From a virus: a stretch of 33,609 bases of DNA. This document shows positions 23,534 through 30,915 of the stretch, piece by piece. The stretch lies in the IMG/VR virus record IMGVR_UViG_3300032605_000083, positions 1 through 33,609 of that record; one strand, 5' to 3'. Every line of letters starts with the position of its first letter. Within the stretch, counting starts at the first letter, position 1. The position numbers and the translations under genes are program-made. The notes under the pieces were generated by a model. That model ran no database searches. It was not told where the DNA came from and saw nothing but the letters and a program-made list of their open reading frames with translations.

Positions 23534-23887
23534 TGAGAGCAACAAAGTATGAATGAGAGAAAAATGGATTAGCTATTCAGCTCTTCCGTCTTTTCTTATT
23601 CCTTTTTGTTACTATCCGTTCTCCAGACGTTACTAATGCACCTAAATGGGTGGCGTGGAAGAATACATAGGCTCGTTTACACCTGACGGCACGCCTCGTG
23701 ATCTTAAATGGGTATCACACAAGTTTACTAGTCATGGGGTGGTTGGTCTTTGCCTCTAGTAAATGAGTCAACATTAACTCAGTGTAGGATTGGTATTGAG
23801 TAGCAGTAATATCTCAGTATGGGTCAAAGGCGGTCATTACCACCCTTGGCAGAGCTATTGTCTAAAGATATGTAAATAGGAGGAAAT
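23534..23887 (+). other. Long non-coding leader with alternative stems
   Basis: No convincing gene on either strand. Visible structure: TTTACTAG (23724-23731) pairs with CTAGTAAA (23756-23763). ACTCA (23777-23781) can pair either with TGAGT at 23764 or with TGAGT at 23797, so two stems exclude each other. A short ORF (23646-23759, starting MGGVEEYIG) lacks a Shine-Dalgarno sequence. The segment may be a regulatory leader, a separate RNA or decayed coding sequence. Confidence 0.4.
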
Positions 23888-24055
23888 ATGAGTTGGGAGA
23901 AACGTAAACTACACATAAACGATAATTGGTTTTGTCAAGTTTGTAATTCGTACAATAAAGTGTATGATAAGAAACTGAGAGTAGTAATTAAAGAATGTAA
24001 AGAATGTAAGGCTTCTATTCACCCAAACATAGAGATTAATAAAAATGAAGCTTAA
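23888..24055 (+). CDS. Small zinc-ribbon-like protein
   Basis: 55 residues. Two Cys pairs, CQVC (16-19) and CKEC (37-40), are spaced as in a zinc ribbon, with basic residues between. AGGAGGAAAT precedes the ATG, the best Shine-Dalgarno sequence of this block. It is the first gene after the rightward promoter and may bind nucleic acid or host polymerase; the role is unknown. Confidence 0.65.
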   Translation: MSWEKRKLHINDNWFCQVCNSYNKVYDKKLRVVIKECKECKASIHPNIEINKNEA

Positions 24056-24251
24056 AGACCTAAAGAAAAATAATATAGAAAATGTAGTAAAGTTTGAAGA
24101 TGGTCTTCATGGAGATGTCATCATGCATGACCTAGAAAACAATATGTCTTTTGTATTATTTGATGCAGAGGATATGGATGGAAATGAATGCATTGGAACA
24201 AGAATTTATTATAAGGATCTATACGATGAATTTCACTCACGCAGTTGTTGA
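24045..24251 (+). CDS. Small acidic early protein, function unknown
   Basis: 68 residues; a basic start (MKLKDLKKNN) then an acidic beta-rich body (KFEDGLHGDVIMHDLENN, FDAEDMDGNE). It starts inside the end of the previous gene (11-nt overlap) and has only a weak Shine-Dalgarno sequence. Family not recognised. Confidence 0.55.
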   Translation: MKLKDLKKNNIENVVKFEDGLHGDVIMHDLENNMSFVLFDAEDMDGNECIGTRIYYKDLYDEFHSRSC

Positions 24252-24399
24252 TGATGGAGATATTATAAGAAAATACCGATGGTCAAAGAGGGAAGCCAAA
24301 TGGTATAAAGATAGTCACCCAGATATAGAAGTAGTAGAATTACCAAAAGAGAAAATCAAACCATTTAACACTAACGATTATGAGGAGGCACCATATTAA
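24226..24399 (+). CDS. Small early protein, function unknown
   Basis: 57 residues from the ATG at 24226, which has AAGGA 8 nt upstream; the longer frame from 24151 overlaps the previous gene by 100 nt and is less likely. The helix KYRWSKREAKWYKDSHPD is the main feature. The stop overlaps the next ATG (TAATG). Confidence 0.55.
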   Translation: MNFTHAVVDDGDIIRKYRWSKREAKWYKDSHPDIEVVELPKEKIKPFNTNDYEEAPY

Positions 24400-24557
24400 T
24401 GGCTGAATCAAAGAAAACAATTATTGTAGAAGATGTAGTAGTCAAAGGTTATATTAAACACGCCAATGGCCGTAAGACCGTATTTGAATTTAATAAGAAA
24501 GACTTTAAACCAACAGCATTTGAAAAGATATTTCAAGAAGTAGGGGAGAAATTCTAA
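24399..24557 (+). CDS. Small early protein, function unknown
   Basis: 52 residues (starts MAESKKTIIVEDVVVKGYIK) with TAATG overlaps at both ends and AGGAGG upstream, so translation is likely. Beta-strand start, basic middle (RKTVFEFNKKDFKP). No family recognised. Confidence 0.6.
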   Translation: MAESKKTIIVEDVVVKGYIKHANGRKTVFEFNKKDFKPTAFEKIFQEVGEKF

Positions 24558-24832
24558 TGTTTACTAAGCTCGATGATGAAAGACAAGCAAAGTTTATCAA
24601 TAACTTTTTATCACAAAATCCTAATTGCACGATTAAAGAGGTCATTCAGAAATGCGTGACTAACCGAACTCGCTTAAAGTATTTAGAGAGTCAAGGTTAT
24701 ATAACACTACCTAAGCCATTGAACAAGACTGAAGTCAGTAAGCTTGGTGCAGAAGCAATCAAAGAAAAGTTTAAAAATTATATTTCTGTATCTGTTGGTC
24801 GTGAGTATCGTAAGTGGGATAGATACCAATAA
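24557..24832 (+). CDS. Possible winged-helix-type DNA-binding protein
   Basis: 91 residues. Helices ERQAKFINNFLSQN, TIKEVIQKC and TNRTRLKYLESQGYI, the last followed by a possible wing (TLPKP), resemble a winged helix-turn-helix. The C-terminal part is basic and aromatic (GREYRKWDRYQ). It ends the first rightward early transcription unit and could be an early regulator. Inference from secondary-structure pattern only. Confidence 0.45.
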   Translation: MFTKLDDERQAKFINNFLSQNPNCTIKEVIQKCVTNRTRLKYLESQGYITLPKPLNKTEVSKLGAEAIKEKFKNYISVSVGREYRKWDRYQ

Positions 24833-24895
24833 TTCTTTACGCTTATTGATGGCAATCGTCAATGGGTATATCGTAAAAAGACATAAATAGTTTTC

Positions 24896-24923
24896 TTGAT
24901 TGAGAGCAAGAATTCGATATAAT
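24896..24923 (+). promoter_or_regulatory. Rightward promoter for replication genes
   Basis: TTGATT (24896-24901), 16-nt spacer, perfect TATAAT (24918-24923). It lies in the 109-nt gap before the coiled-coil, helicase and primase genes. Its spacer includes most of ATTGAGAGCAA, shared with the promoter region at 23530. Confidence 0.7.
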
Positions 24924-24941
24924 AATTTATAGGGAGATGTA

Positions 24942-25238
24942 GTGAAGTCAGTAACAAACCATGATGATTTAATACAAACTAATCTTGAACTATCTCAAAC
25001 AGTAGCAGAACTTGCTGATGAAGTTGAATCGTTAAAAGCGATTATAGCTTCTAAACAATGGAACGCAACGGAGTTTGAACAGGATTATATACTTCACGAA
25101 TATCAATCAGTCGTAGCACAAAATAGGTTGCTAATGATAGAAATACAATCTCTAAAGGATTCACGAGATATGTATCAGAATAGAAATGATATACTCACTC
25201 GTGATTTGAATAGTCTAAAACGCAAATTAAAAACCTAA
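24942..25238 (+). CDS. Coiled-coil protein upstream of helicase
   Basis: 98 residues from a GTG with GGGAG 5 nt upstream. Almost all coiled coil (LELSQTVAELADEVESLKAI, then LLMIEIQSLKDSRDMY). Possibly an accessory or scaffold for replication; no family recognised. Confidence 0.6.
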   Translation: MKSVTNHDDLIQTNLELSQTVAELADEVESLKAIIASKQWNATEFEQDYILHEYQSVVAQNRLLMIEIQSLKDSRDMYQNRNDILTRDLNSLKRKLKT

Positions 25239-25267
25239 CCAGAGGTTATCTGGAAGTTAAGGAGAAT

Positions 25268-26749
25268 ATGTTAAAGTTAAGGGAGCATCAACTTGGAGTT
25301 ATAGATAAGTTGAGAGAAGGGTTTAAACAAGGTCACAGATCACAATTACTTTACGCACCAACAGGATTCGGCAAGACAGAAGTAGCTATATCACTTATGA
25401 AGGCTGCTTCTGATAAAGGCAAACGATCAGCAATGATTATGGATAGAATTGTTCTAGTCGATCAAACAAGCCAACGATTAGACAAATACGATATACCACA
25501 TGGCGTATATCAATCAGACCATTGGAAGTATAACACGACTGAACCTATTCAAATATGTTCAGCACAAACACTAGAACGCAGACAAGACTTTCCAAAGATT
25601 GATCTTCTCATTGTAGATGAATGCCATATTGCAAGACGAGAAATCACGGAGTTTATTAAGAAAAACCCTAAACTAAAAGTCATAGGATTAACTGCCACTC
25701 CGTTTACACGAGGTCTCGGTAAAATATATTCTAACGTGGTGACAGGTTCAACCACAGAATTTTTAGTTATCAACAAATGGTTAGCACCACTTAAAGTTTA
25801 TATCGCCAAACAAATCGATATGAAAGGTGCTAAGAAAGTAGCAGGTGAATGGTCTCAAGATGTGGCTACCGAAAGGAGTATGAAGCTCACAGGAGACATT
25901 GTTCAGGAATGGATTGTTAAAACACATCAGATATACGGCAGACCGAGAAAGACTATTGTATTCTGTTCTGGAGTAGCACATGGACAAGACTTAGTAGCTC
26001 AGTTTGCCGAGAAAGGATATAACTTTGTTTCTATATCTTATCTTGATGAATCCAATGCCAAGCGTAAAGTCATTGAAGACTTTAGTAAACCCGATACCAC
26101 TATTCATGGTTTAATTGCAACAGACATCTTAACTCGTGGCTTCGATGTTCCCGATGTTATGATCGGAGTATCAGCACGACCCTTCGCTAAATCATTATCC
26201 TCCCATGTTCAACAAATGGGAAGAGTTATGCGATCATTTAAAGGTAAAGACTTTGGTCTATGGTTAGATCATAGCGGTAATTATTTACGCTTTAGAGATG
26301 ATTGGGAAGAAGTCTTTTTGAATGGCGTTAAAGATTTAGATACTCAAGAAGAGAAAGCCAAAGGCGAACCATCAGAACGAGAAAAGAAAGAAGCGGTTTG
26401 TCCCGCATGTCAAGCATTATGGATACCACAGGCAACCGAATGTGAATGTGGTTATAAGAAACAGAAGCCTATGTTCTCCACCAAAGCGGGAGAGCTTCAT
26501 GAGTTTGTTTCTATGTCAAACGAAGAATACGAAGAACGTCAGAAGTTCTATTCCGAATTACTTTCAATCGCTGATATGAAACAATTCAATCCTCATTGGG
26601 CGATGAAGACGTTTAAACAGAAGTATGGTGTCTTACCTACCAAGTTAGAATATAGCAGAAAAGAACCAAGTATCAAGACTATGAATTATGTTAAAAGCAG
26701 AATGATTGCTTATGCTCGTGCTAACAAACCATCTAGGAGAGCAGCATGA
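25268..26749 (+). CDS. SF2 DEAD/DEAH-box (RecQ/UvsW-like) helicase with zinc ribbon
   Basis: 493 residues. Motif I is APTGFGKT (30-37), motif II D-E-C-H (117-120), motif III T-A-T-P (142-145) and motif VI QMGRVMR (316-322), giving two RecA-like domains. A C-terminal zinc-binding element has Cys378, 381, 392 and 394. It would unwind DNA for replication or recombination-dependent replication. It overlaps the primase gene by 4 nt; the pair form a replication unit. Confidence 0.9.
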   Translation: MLKLREHQLGVIDKLREGFKQGHRSQLLYAPTGFGKTEVAISLMKAASDKGKRSAMIMDRIVLVDQTSQRLDKYDIPHGVYQSDHWKYNTTEPIQICSAQTLERRQDFPKIDLLIVDECHIARREITEFIKKNPKLKVIGLTATPFTRGLGKIYSNVVTGSTTEFLVINKWLAPLKVYIAKQIDMKGAKKVAGEWSQDVATERSMKLTGDIVQEWIVKTHQIYGRPRKTIVFCSGVAHGQDLVAQFAEKGYNFVSISYLDESNAKRKVIEDFSKPDTTIHGLIATDILTRGFDVPDVMIGVSARPFAKSLSSHVQQMGRVMRSFKGKDFGLWLDHSGNYLRFRDDWEEVFLNGVKDLDTQEEKAKGEPSEREKKEAVCPACQALWIPQATECECGYKKQKPMFSTKAGELHEFVSMSNEEYEERQKFYSELLSIADMKQFNPHWAMKTFKQKYGVLPTKLEYSRKEPSIKTMNYVKSRMIAYARANKPSRRAA

Positions 26750-27561
26750 CATTCCAAGACTTCGCCAGAATTCATGGTTTAATTATCAACAACATTATCC
26801 CATATAAATCAATTCGAGTTCCAACAGAAGATAAGCCAAGAAAACTAAATGGCTCTTATATGTTTAAGGGTGATGTTGGATTCGTGATTAATTGGGCAAC
26901 AATGGATAAACCAGCAACGTGGTTTCCCGATAAAGATACGCCTGTGGTCATCAACAAAGTTTCTAAAGCCAAGCTCAATGAAGAAAAGATTCGTTTAGCA
27001 GAATTAGCCCGTAAGAAAGCGGGTTGGATTATGCACCAATGCAAACAAGAAACTCACCCATATCTTGCTTCTAAAGGCTTTCCAGATATGTTAGACAACG
27101 TCTGGGATAACAACGGAGAAAAACTATTGGTAGTCCCCATGCGACAATTCAAAACGCTGATTGGGGTTCAACTCATCAATGCACAAGGGGAGAAGAAGTT
27201 CCTGTATGGACAAACGAGCAAGGGTGCAACTCTCGCCTTTAACGCAAAGGGATTTCCTATCTTTTGCGAGGGTTATGCGACTGCTCTCAGTATCAGGGAG
27301 GTCTTGAAAACTAGCAATATCAAGTATTCTATCTATACATGCTTCAGTGCAAGCAACATGAAGCTCATAGCTAGGAAATTCAGGAAAGGTCTCGTTGTCG
27401 CAGATAACGACAGAAATGGCATTGGAGAGAACTCCGCTATTGAAACAGGCAAGCCGTATTGGCTCAGCATGACAGCTGGGAATGACTTTAATGACGACCA
27501 TATTGCTCGTGGCACTCCCGAAATGGCAGAAGAGTTAAAAAAACTAATACTATCTAGTTAA
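26746..27561 (+). CDS. Toprim-domain primase
   Basis: 271 residues. The Toprim acidic residues are Glu175 (FCEGYATA) and Asp220-x-Asp222 (VVADNDRNG), followed by a Gly-rich loop. The N-terminal third has a strand-rich domain without zinc cysteines, so template recognition must work differently from zinc-finger primases. Coupled to the helicase by ATGA. Makes RNA primers for phage replication. The end converges on the SleB-like gene with a 4-nt overlap. Confidence 0.85.
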   Translation: MTFQDFARIHGLIINNIIPYKSIRVPTEDKPRKLNGSYMFKGDVGFVINWATMDKPATWFPDKDTPVVINKVSKAKLNEEKIRLAELARKKAGWIMHQCKQETHPYLASKGFPDMLDNVWDNNGEKLLVVPMRQFKTLIGVQLINAQGEKKFLYGQTSKGATLAFNAKGFPIFCEGYATALSIREVLKTSNIKYSIYTCFSASNMKLIARKFRKGLVVADNDRNGIGENSAIETGKPYWLSMTAGNDFNDDHIARGTPEMAEELKKLILSS

Positions 27562-27938
27562 TAGAAGTATAGGTTATTTACTTGTGCTAATAAAGGCTTT
27601 TTAAAGATATTTTTTTGTGGACTGATTCTGTCATCATGGAAGAAAGTCGCATGACCAACGGGATTATAAGTATATCCTTTGGCTTTTGTAAGAAACTTAA
27701 CCGCTAGGAGTTTGTATTGTAGAAACTCTTTTTGGTTAGGTTCTTTGGCTTTCTTATTTTGAATGAGGGAGATGTATTCGAATTGCTTTGGTTCGTATAC
27801 AGTATCACACACTCGACTTATGGTTTTACTACGATTCATTACTACGTTATAAACTGCCATTTGGTTATTGAAATCATTACCCGCTTCACCGAATAAAATC
27901 AATCCCAAACAGGCACTTGCAACCTCTAATTCTTGCAT
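27558..27938 (-). CDS. SleB-like cell wall hydrolase (Hydrolase_2)
   Basis: 126 residues. LGLILFGEAGNDFNNQMAVY (presumed catalytic Glu18), YNVVMNRSKT and TVYEPKQFEYI match the Hydrolase_2/SleB core that cuts peptidoglycan glycan strands. No signal peptide is seen. It lies far from the GH19 lysis cassette, at the end of the small early genes, and may be virion-associated or an alternative lysin. AAGGAG precedes the ATG. Confidence 0.8.
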   Translation of the reverse strand: MQELEVASACLGLILFGEAGNDFNNQMAVYNVVMNRSKTISRVCDTVYEPKQFEYISLIQNKKAKEPNQKEFLQYKLLAVKFLTKAKGYTYNPVGHATFFHDDRISPQKNIFKKPLLAQVNNLYFY

Positions 27939-28023
27939 AGCTTCTCCTTATTGAAAGGCAGGACTTATAACCTTACCACACTTACTCTTTCTAGGCAACC
28001 CATGTCCCGCCTATTTGTTGTTT

Positions 28024-28230
28024 TTATGCAACATCATCATCTTCTGTTGGTTCAAATTTAGGTGTTGTATATCCATTCGGTTCAATGTCTAGCGTTTCGT
28101 AAATGTCATTCTTAAATGCTCTAATTGAGTATTCTTGATTGACTAAACTTAACAATACTTCCAAACAATCCTCTGTATCAAAATTGCCTTTTCCACCAAA
28201 CCACTCTGTTAATTGTGCGTGCGTAATCAT
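28024..28230 (-). CDS. Small acidic early protein
   Basis: 68 residues, acidic (FDTEDCLEVLLSL, ending PTEDDDVA). Its ATG overlaps the stop of the upstream gene. Function unknown; part of the small-protein cluster. The 85-nt space downstream of it holds only a weak inverted repeat (GGCAGGAC/GTCCCGCC, 27957-28011). Confidence 0.6.
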   Translation of the reverse strand: MITHAQLTEWFGGKGNFDTEDCLEVLLSLVNQEYSIRAFKNDIYETLDIEPNGYTTPKFEPTEDDDVA

Positions 28231-28391
28231 GTTTTTTCCACCTCCTTAAAAAATGCCAATCTTAAACGTTCGCCATAAGGGTCTTTTTTTGCTTTGTTTG
28301 ATATTAATACCCATATCCCATGTTTAGCAAATAGTTCTAATGCGTCCCCTAAATTATCTATTGACGCTGTATCGCCTTTGTATTTAATCAT
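28227..28391 (-). CDS. Small early protein, function unknown
   Basis: 54 residues (starts MIKYKGDTASIDNLGDALEL). Joined by an ATGA overlap to the gene downstream and by an 8-nt overlap to the gene upstream. Basic C-terminus (LRLAFFKEVEKT). No family recognised. Confidence 0.6.
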   Translation of the reverse strand: MIKYKGDTASIDNLGDALELFAKHGIWVLISNKAKKDPYGERLRLAFFKEVEKT

Positions 28392-28569
28392 CTTGCACCT
28401 CATCTAAATCACCTAATTCATCTTCAAGTTCTTTTATACTCATGTTTTCATATCCTTTGAATCCATACATAAGTAAATCAAAAATAACTCCGTCATTCAC
28501 CTCTGTATTGTTTTGGCATAATGATAAGTTTTCATTAACCAATCTTTGAATCATCTTATCTCTATTCAT
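28384..28569 (-). CDS. Small acidic protein, paralogue of its neighbour
   Basis: 61 residues from the ATG at 28569 (GGAGG upstream); a longer frame is unlikely. GVIFDLLMYGFKGYENMSIK and an acidic end match the upstream neighbour's AYVLKNGYEGYGKLNSED, so the two look like a tandem duplicate. The G-x-x-GY pattern recurs in phage small proteins of unknown role. Confidence 0.6.
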   Translation of the reverse strand: MNRDKMIQRLVNENLSLCQNNTEVNDGVIFDLLMYGFKGYENMSIKELEDELGDLDEVQDD

Positions 28570-28570
28570 T

Positions 28571-28750
28571 TTATTCCTCCTCAAATATATCTGTATAAAT
28601 TCCGTCAATATCTTCAGAGTTTAACTTGCCATACCCCTCATAACCATTTTTTAACACATAAGCTACAAACTGTTCCAACTCCTTATAGTCGCTAAATATG
28701 TTATCCATATCACGATTAATTAATGCTTCCAATTTTTGATCTTTAGTCAT
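28571..28750 (-). CDS. Small acidic protein, paralogue of its neighbour
   Basis: 59 residues, strongly acidic (RDMDNIFSDYKELEQFVAYV, ending YTDIFEEE). The G-Y-x-GY segment is shared with the gene directly downstream. Its end supplies the GGAGG sequence of that gene. Function unknown. Confidence 0.6.
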   Translation of the reverse strand: MTKDQKLEALINRDMDNIFSDYKELEQFVAYVLKNGYEGYGKLNSEDIDGIYTDIFEEE

Positions 28751-28780
28751 TTCCCTCTCCGTGTTGTTTAAACAATGTTA

Positions 28781-29140
28781 TTAAAAACTAGCTTCAATGG
28801 TTCTAATCGGTGTTAAATAATATTGAGGATCGTTTCTATAATCCACCTCAACATCATCATAATCATCACCAATTCTTACAAACTCAACAGATAACTTTTC
28901 TTTGTCTGCCAAATCCATAAGTTCTTCCCATGCTTTAACTTCCTTAAATGTTTGATACCATTTCCAATCATTACCATTCAAATATATGAAATCATAATCT
29001 TCACTACTAATATATTTTAATGACCCGTCATTAAATTCATCATCTAATATTTTGATTATGTCTGCATGGTCAGCTTTGAATTTATCCATAATTTCTTTTT
29101 TATCATAAATGATACTTGCTATTTGGCTTCTATAACCCAT
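28781..29140 (-). CDS. Conserved phage protein (MGYRS start), function unknown
   Basis: 119 residues. The N-terminus MGYRSQIASIIYDKKEIMDK and the later YLNGNDWKWYQTFKEVKA are typical of a family found in many phages and some bacteria without known role. Very acidic in the C-terminal half (IGDDYDDVEVDYRND). GGAGGG, 9 nt upstream, overlaps the end of the previous gene. Confidence 0.65.
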   Translation of the reverse strand: MGYRSQIASIIYDKKEIMDKFKADHADIIKILDDEFNDGSLKYISSEDYDFIYLNGNDWKWYQTFKEVKAWEELMDLADKEKLSVEFVRIGDDYDDVEVDYRNDPQYYLTPIRTIEASF

Positions 29141-29142
29141 GA

Positions 29143-29331
29143 TTAAATACCCTCCGTTTGTAATTGTTCTAACTCTTCATCTCTTTTAGACTGTAAAAGA
29201 TACCATTGAACATCTATGACATCTTGTGCTTCATTGTCAAATAATAGTATGCCATGTGTCATTCCATTATTGGTATCACCATAAAATTTATCTAATTCCT
29301 CATCAAACCAATCAACTGCTATGTAATTCAT
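29143..29331 (-). CDS. Small acidic protein, function unknown
   Basis: 62 residues from the ATG at 29331 with AAGGAG 7 nt upstream. Acidic (DWFDEELDKFYGD). Its last codons E-G-I-stop lie in a 13-nt sequence repeated exactly at the end of the 29990-30319 gene, which also provides the next gene's Shine-Dalgarno sequence. Confidence 0.6.
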   Translation of the reverse strand: MNYIAVDWFDEELDKFYGDTNNGMTHGILLFDNEAQDVIDVQWYLLQSKRDEELEQLQTEGI

Positions 29332-29617
29332 TTGTTTTCTCCTTTGCTTCGAATTCGTAAATATCTTCATCACAATTCACACAAACATATTTATAGCCTC
29401 TCGTTCTGTTAGGTTTATATGACGATAACTCACAATTACATCTAGCACAATACTTGCCACTATGTTTAAACGGCTTGATGTCCACTTCCCACATATCAGC
29501 ACAGAAGCCCAAGTTAAAATACTTTTTAGGCGTTTCCATGTTGTCACTATCTGCAAACTGTTTAAACACCTCCAACAACTGTTTTCTATCTAGGGGAGTT
29601 TCCCATGTCCAAGACAT
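29312..29617 (-). CDS. Small zinc-ribbon protein
   Basis: 101 residues from the ATG at 29617 (GGGAGG upstream). N-terminal SWTWETPLDRKQLLEVF; C-terminal zinc ribbon CARC plus CVNC with basic residues between, then an acidic tail. Probably metal-binding; may contact nucleic acid or host proteins. Function unknown. Confidence 0.6.
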   Translation of the reverse strand: MSWTWETPLDRKQLLEVFKQFADSDNMETPKKYFNLGFCADMWEVDIKPFKHSGKYCARCNCELSSYKPNRTRGYKYVCVNCDEDIYEFEAKEKTNELHSS

Positions 29618-29651
29618 AAAAGACCCTCCCTGTAAATCGTTCACAACATAT

Positions 29652-29816
29652 TTAAGCATTCTGTATCTCCTTGACTAAAATGTCATCTAAATATTCAGCG
29701 TCCACAGGTTCAATGTCTCCAAACCCGTCATACAGTTTCTCAACAGCTTTATCTTCTGTGTCTGCTTCCACTATGTAATACTGCCACAATGTTTCTCTTA
29801 ACATAAATTTAGGCAT
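29652..29816 (-). CDS. Small acidic protein, possibly DpnD/PcfM-like
   Basis: 54 residues from the ATG at 29816 (GGAGGAG upstream). The strand-helix pattern QYYIVEADTEDKAVEKLYDG resembles the DpnD/PcfM-type small domain also suggested for the gene at 30294-30542. The resemblance is weak. Acidic end (DAEYLDDILVKEI). Confidence 0.5.
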   Translation of the reverse strand: MPKFMLRETLWQYYIVEADTEDKAVEKLYDGFGDIEPVDAEYLDDILVKEIQNA

Positions 29817-29988
29817 TTTCGTTCTCCTCCATATTTGTTTGAACTGCGTCCTCAATAAGTTTGTTAGCTTCTAAATCATTATCAAATAAACATTCATTTC
29901 TTTTGTTATACAAGAATTGGTCACAGTCATGGTCGTATGCCATAAATCCCCATTCTGTTTTTATAAGTTCATATCTACTAGCTTCCAT
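29809..29988 (-). CDS. Small acidic protein, function unknown
   Basis: 59 residues (MEASRYELIKTEWGFMAYDH...). Its stop overlaps the next gene's start region by 8 nt. GGAGGGTATTTAAC precedes the ATG, and this Shine-Dalgarno segment is part of a 13-nt repeat also seen at 29143. Acidic, no family recognised. Confidence 0.6.
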   Translation of the reverse strand: MEASRYELIKTEWGFMAYDHDCDQFLYNKRNECLFDNDLEANKLIEDAVQTNMEENENA

Positions 29989-29989
29989 G

Positions 29990-30319
29990 TTAAATACCCT
30001 CCATTGTGCTTCTTAACATATTAAATACATCATTACTAATATCTCTGTATCTATCCGTGTTAGATATAAAGCCTTTGTCGTTTGGCTCTGCATAGTCGCC
30101 TTGCACAACAACTCTATCCCCTGCCCAACTGCCGACTAATTCATGCTCTCTTACATCACCACCTCCACGACCATTGGAGTTAGCTAACAACAGGAATAAA
30201 GCGGTTGAGGTTGATAGGTCATGCCCTACTTGTTCAACTAATTTCAAACCATTATTAATGCCATGAGCATTAATCATCTCTTGTTTATCTACATTATAAA
30301 CTTTGTGATACTGTCCCAT
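29990..30319 (-). CDS. Conserved phage protein (MGQYH start), function unknown
   Basis: 109 residues from the ATG at 30319, where AGGGAG is well spaced; the ATG 6 nt earlier is too close. GQYHKVYNVDKQEMI, LLLANSNGRGGGD and GSWAGDRVVVQGDYAEP are motifs of a widespread phage/bacterial family with no known function. The Gly-rich loop and conserved Asp could bind a ligand. Part of the early small-protein operon. Confidence 0.65.
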   Translation of the reverse strand: MGQYHKVYNVDKQEMINAHGINNGLKLVEQVGHDLSTSTALFLLLANSNGRGGGDVREHELVGSWAGDRVVVQGDYAEPNDKGFISNTDRYRDISNDVFNMLRSTMEGI

Positions 30320-30542
30320 TTTCATCTCCCTTAATAAAGTTCATATCTTTTTCCTCGTTGATTTCTACATTGTCCCAATAATCCTCTTGTGAGGTTCTGT
30401 CCCATGTATTCCATTCAACTTCCTCTCCGTCTCCCTGTTGTGCTTTTTGTAGTGCTTGTTTTTCATTTTTAGCCTCAACAGCAATCGTGACCTCTTCCAT
30501 TTCGGTCATATATCTTTGATAGGTTACCCAATAAGTTTTCAT
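30294..30542 (-). CDS. Small acidic protein, possibly DpnD/PcfM-like
   Basis: 82 residues. YWVTYQRYMTEMEEVTIAVE followed by a helix with EKQALQKA resembles DpnD/PcfM-type domains; the rest is very acidic. GAGGAG precedes the ATG. The final 26 nt overlap the next gene. Function unknown. Confidence 0.5.
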   Translation of the reverse strand: MKTYWVTYQRYMTEMEEVTIAVEAKNEKQALQKAQQGDGEEVEWNTWDRTSQEDYWDNVEINEEKDMNFIKGDENGTVSQSL

Positions 30543-30724
30543 TTTATCTCCTCGTCTAAAAGTTTAAGTTCAGATATTCTATAAACTAAAGTTTCCTCGC
30601 CATTTTCACTCCACATTTCTGCGTCATCATCTGTTATGACCACTTTAGACCCGCAATCATAACGAATAACTGTGCCTGTAATGTTTTGGTCAATGACTTT
30701 TACTCTATCCCCTATTGTAATCAT
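30539..30724 (-). CDS. Small SH3-like beta protein
   Basis: 61 residues of short beta strands (MITIGDRVKVIDQNITGTVI, SKVVITDDDAE), resembling SH3/KOW-type small barrels. AGAGAGG lies 7 nt before the ATG, complementary to the loops of the 23382 RNA. Function unknown. Confidence 0.55.
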   Translation of the reverse strand: MITIGDRVKVIDQNITGTVIRYDCGSKVVITDDDAEMWSENGEETLVYRISELKLLDEEIK

Positions 30725-30906
30725 TTTATTTCCTCTCTTAAAAGTAAATTCACAGCTTCGATTAAGCTATCTGAACTATACATCTTAACTGACGAATCTG
30801 TCAAACCCTCCAAAAATGAGTGTGCTTCTGTATAGTCATTAAAAACTCTCTTTAATGTTTTATTCGTCCAACTGTTGTGACCCTTTGCTAAATATATGCT
30901 TTTCAT
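30721..30906 (-). CDS. Small early protein, function unknown
   Basis: 61 residues. Contains TEAHSFLEGL; the DNA for TEAHS is in a 15-nt direct repeat shared with the next upstream gene (30916). ATGA overlap with its downstream neighbour. No family recognised. Confidence 0.55.
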   Translation of the reverse strand: MKSIYLAKGHNSWTNKTLKRVFNDYTEAHSFLEGLTDSSVKMYSSDSLIEAVNLLLREEIK

Positions 30907-30915
30907 AATTTCCCC

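Noticed and set aside
23646-23759. 37-codon ORF starting MGGVEEYIG in the leader
   Set aside because: No Shine-Dalgarno sequence, no overlap with neighbours, and it lies within strong alternative stems.
25549-25987. Two minus-strand ORFs opposite the helicase
   Set aside because: No ribosome sites or family motifs; the helicase frame carries all SF2 motifs.
27957-28011. Possible tRNA-like acceptor stem (GGCGGGA/TCCTGCC) upstream of the SleB-like gene
   Set aside because: Only 55 nt long, with no D, anticodon or T arms and no CCA; at most a leader hairpin.
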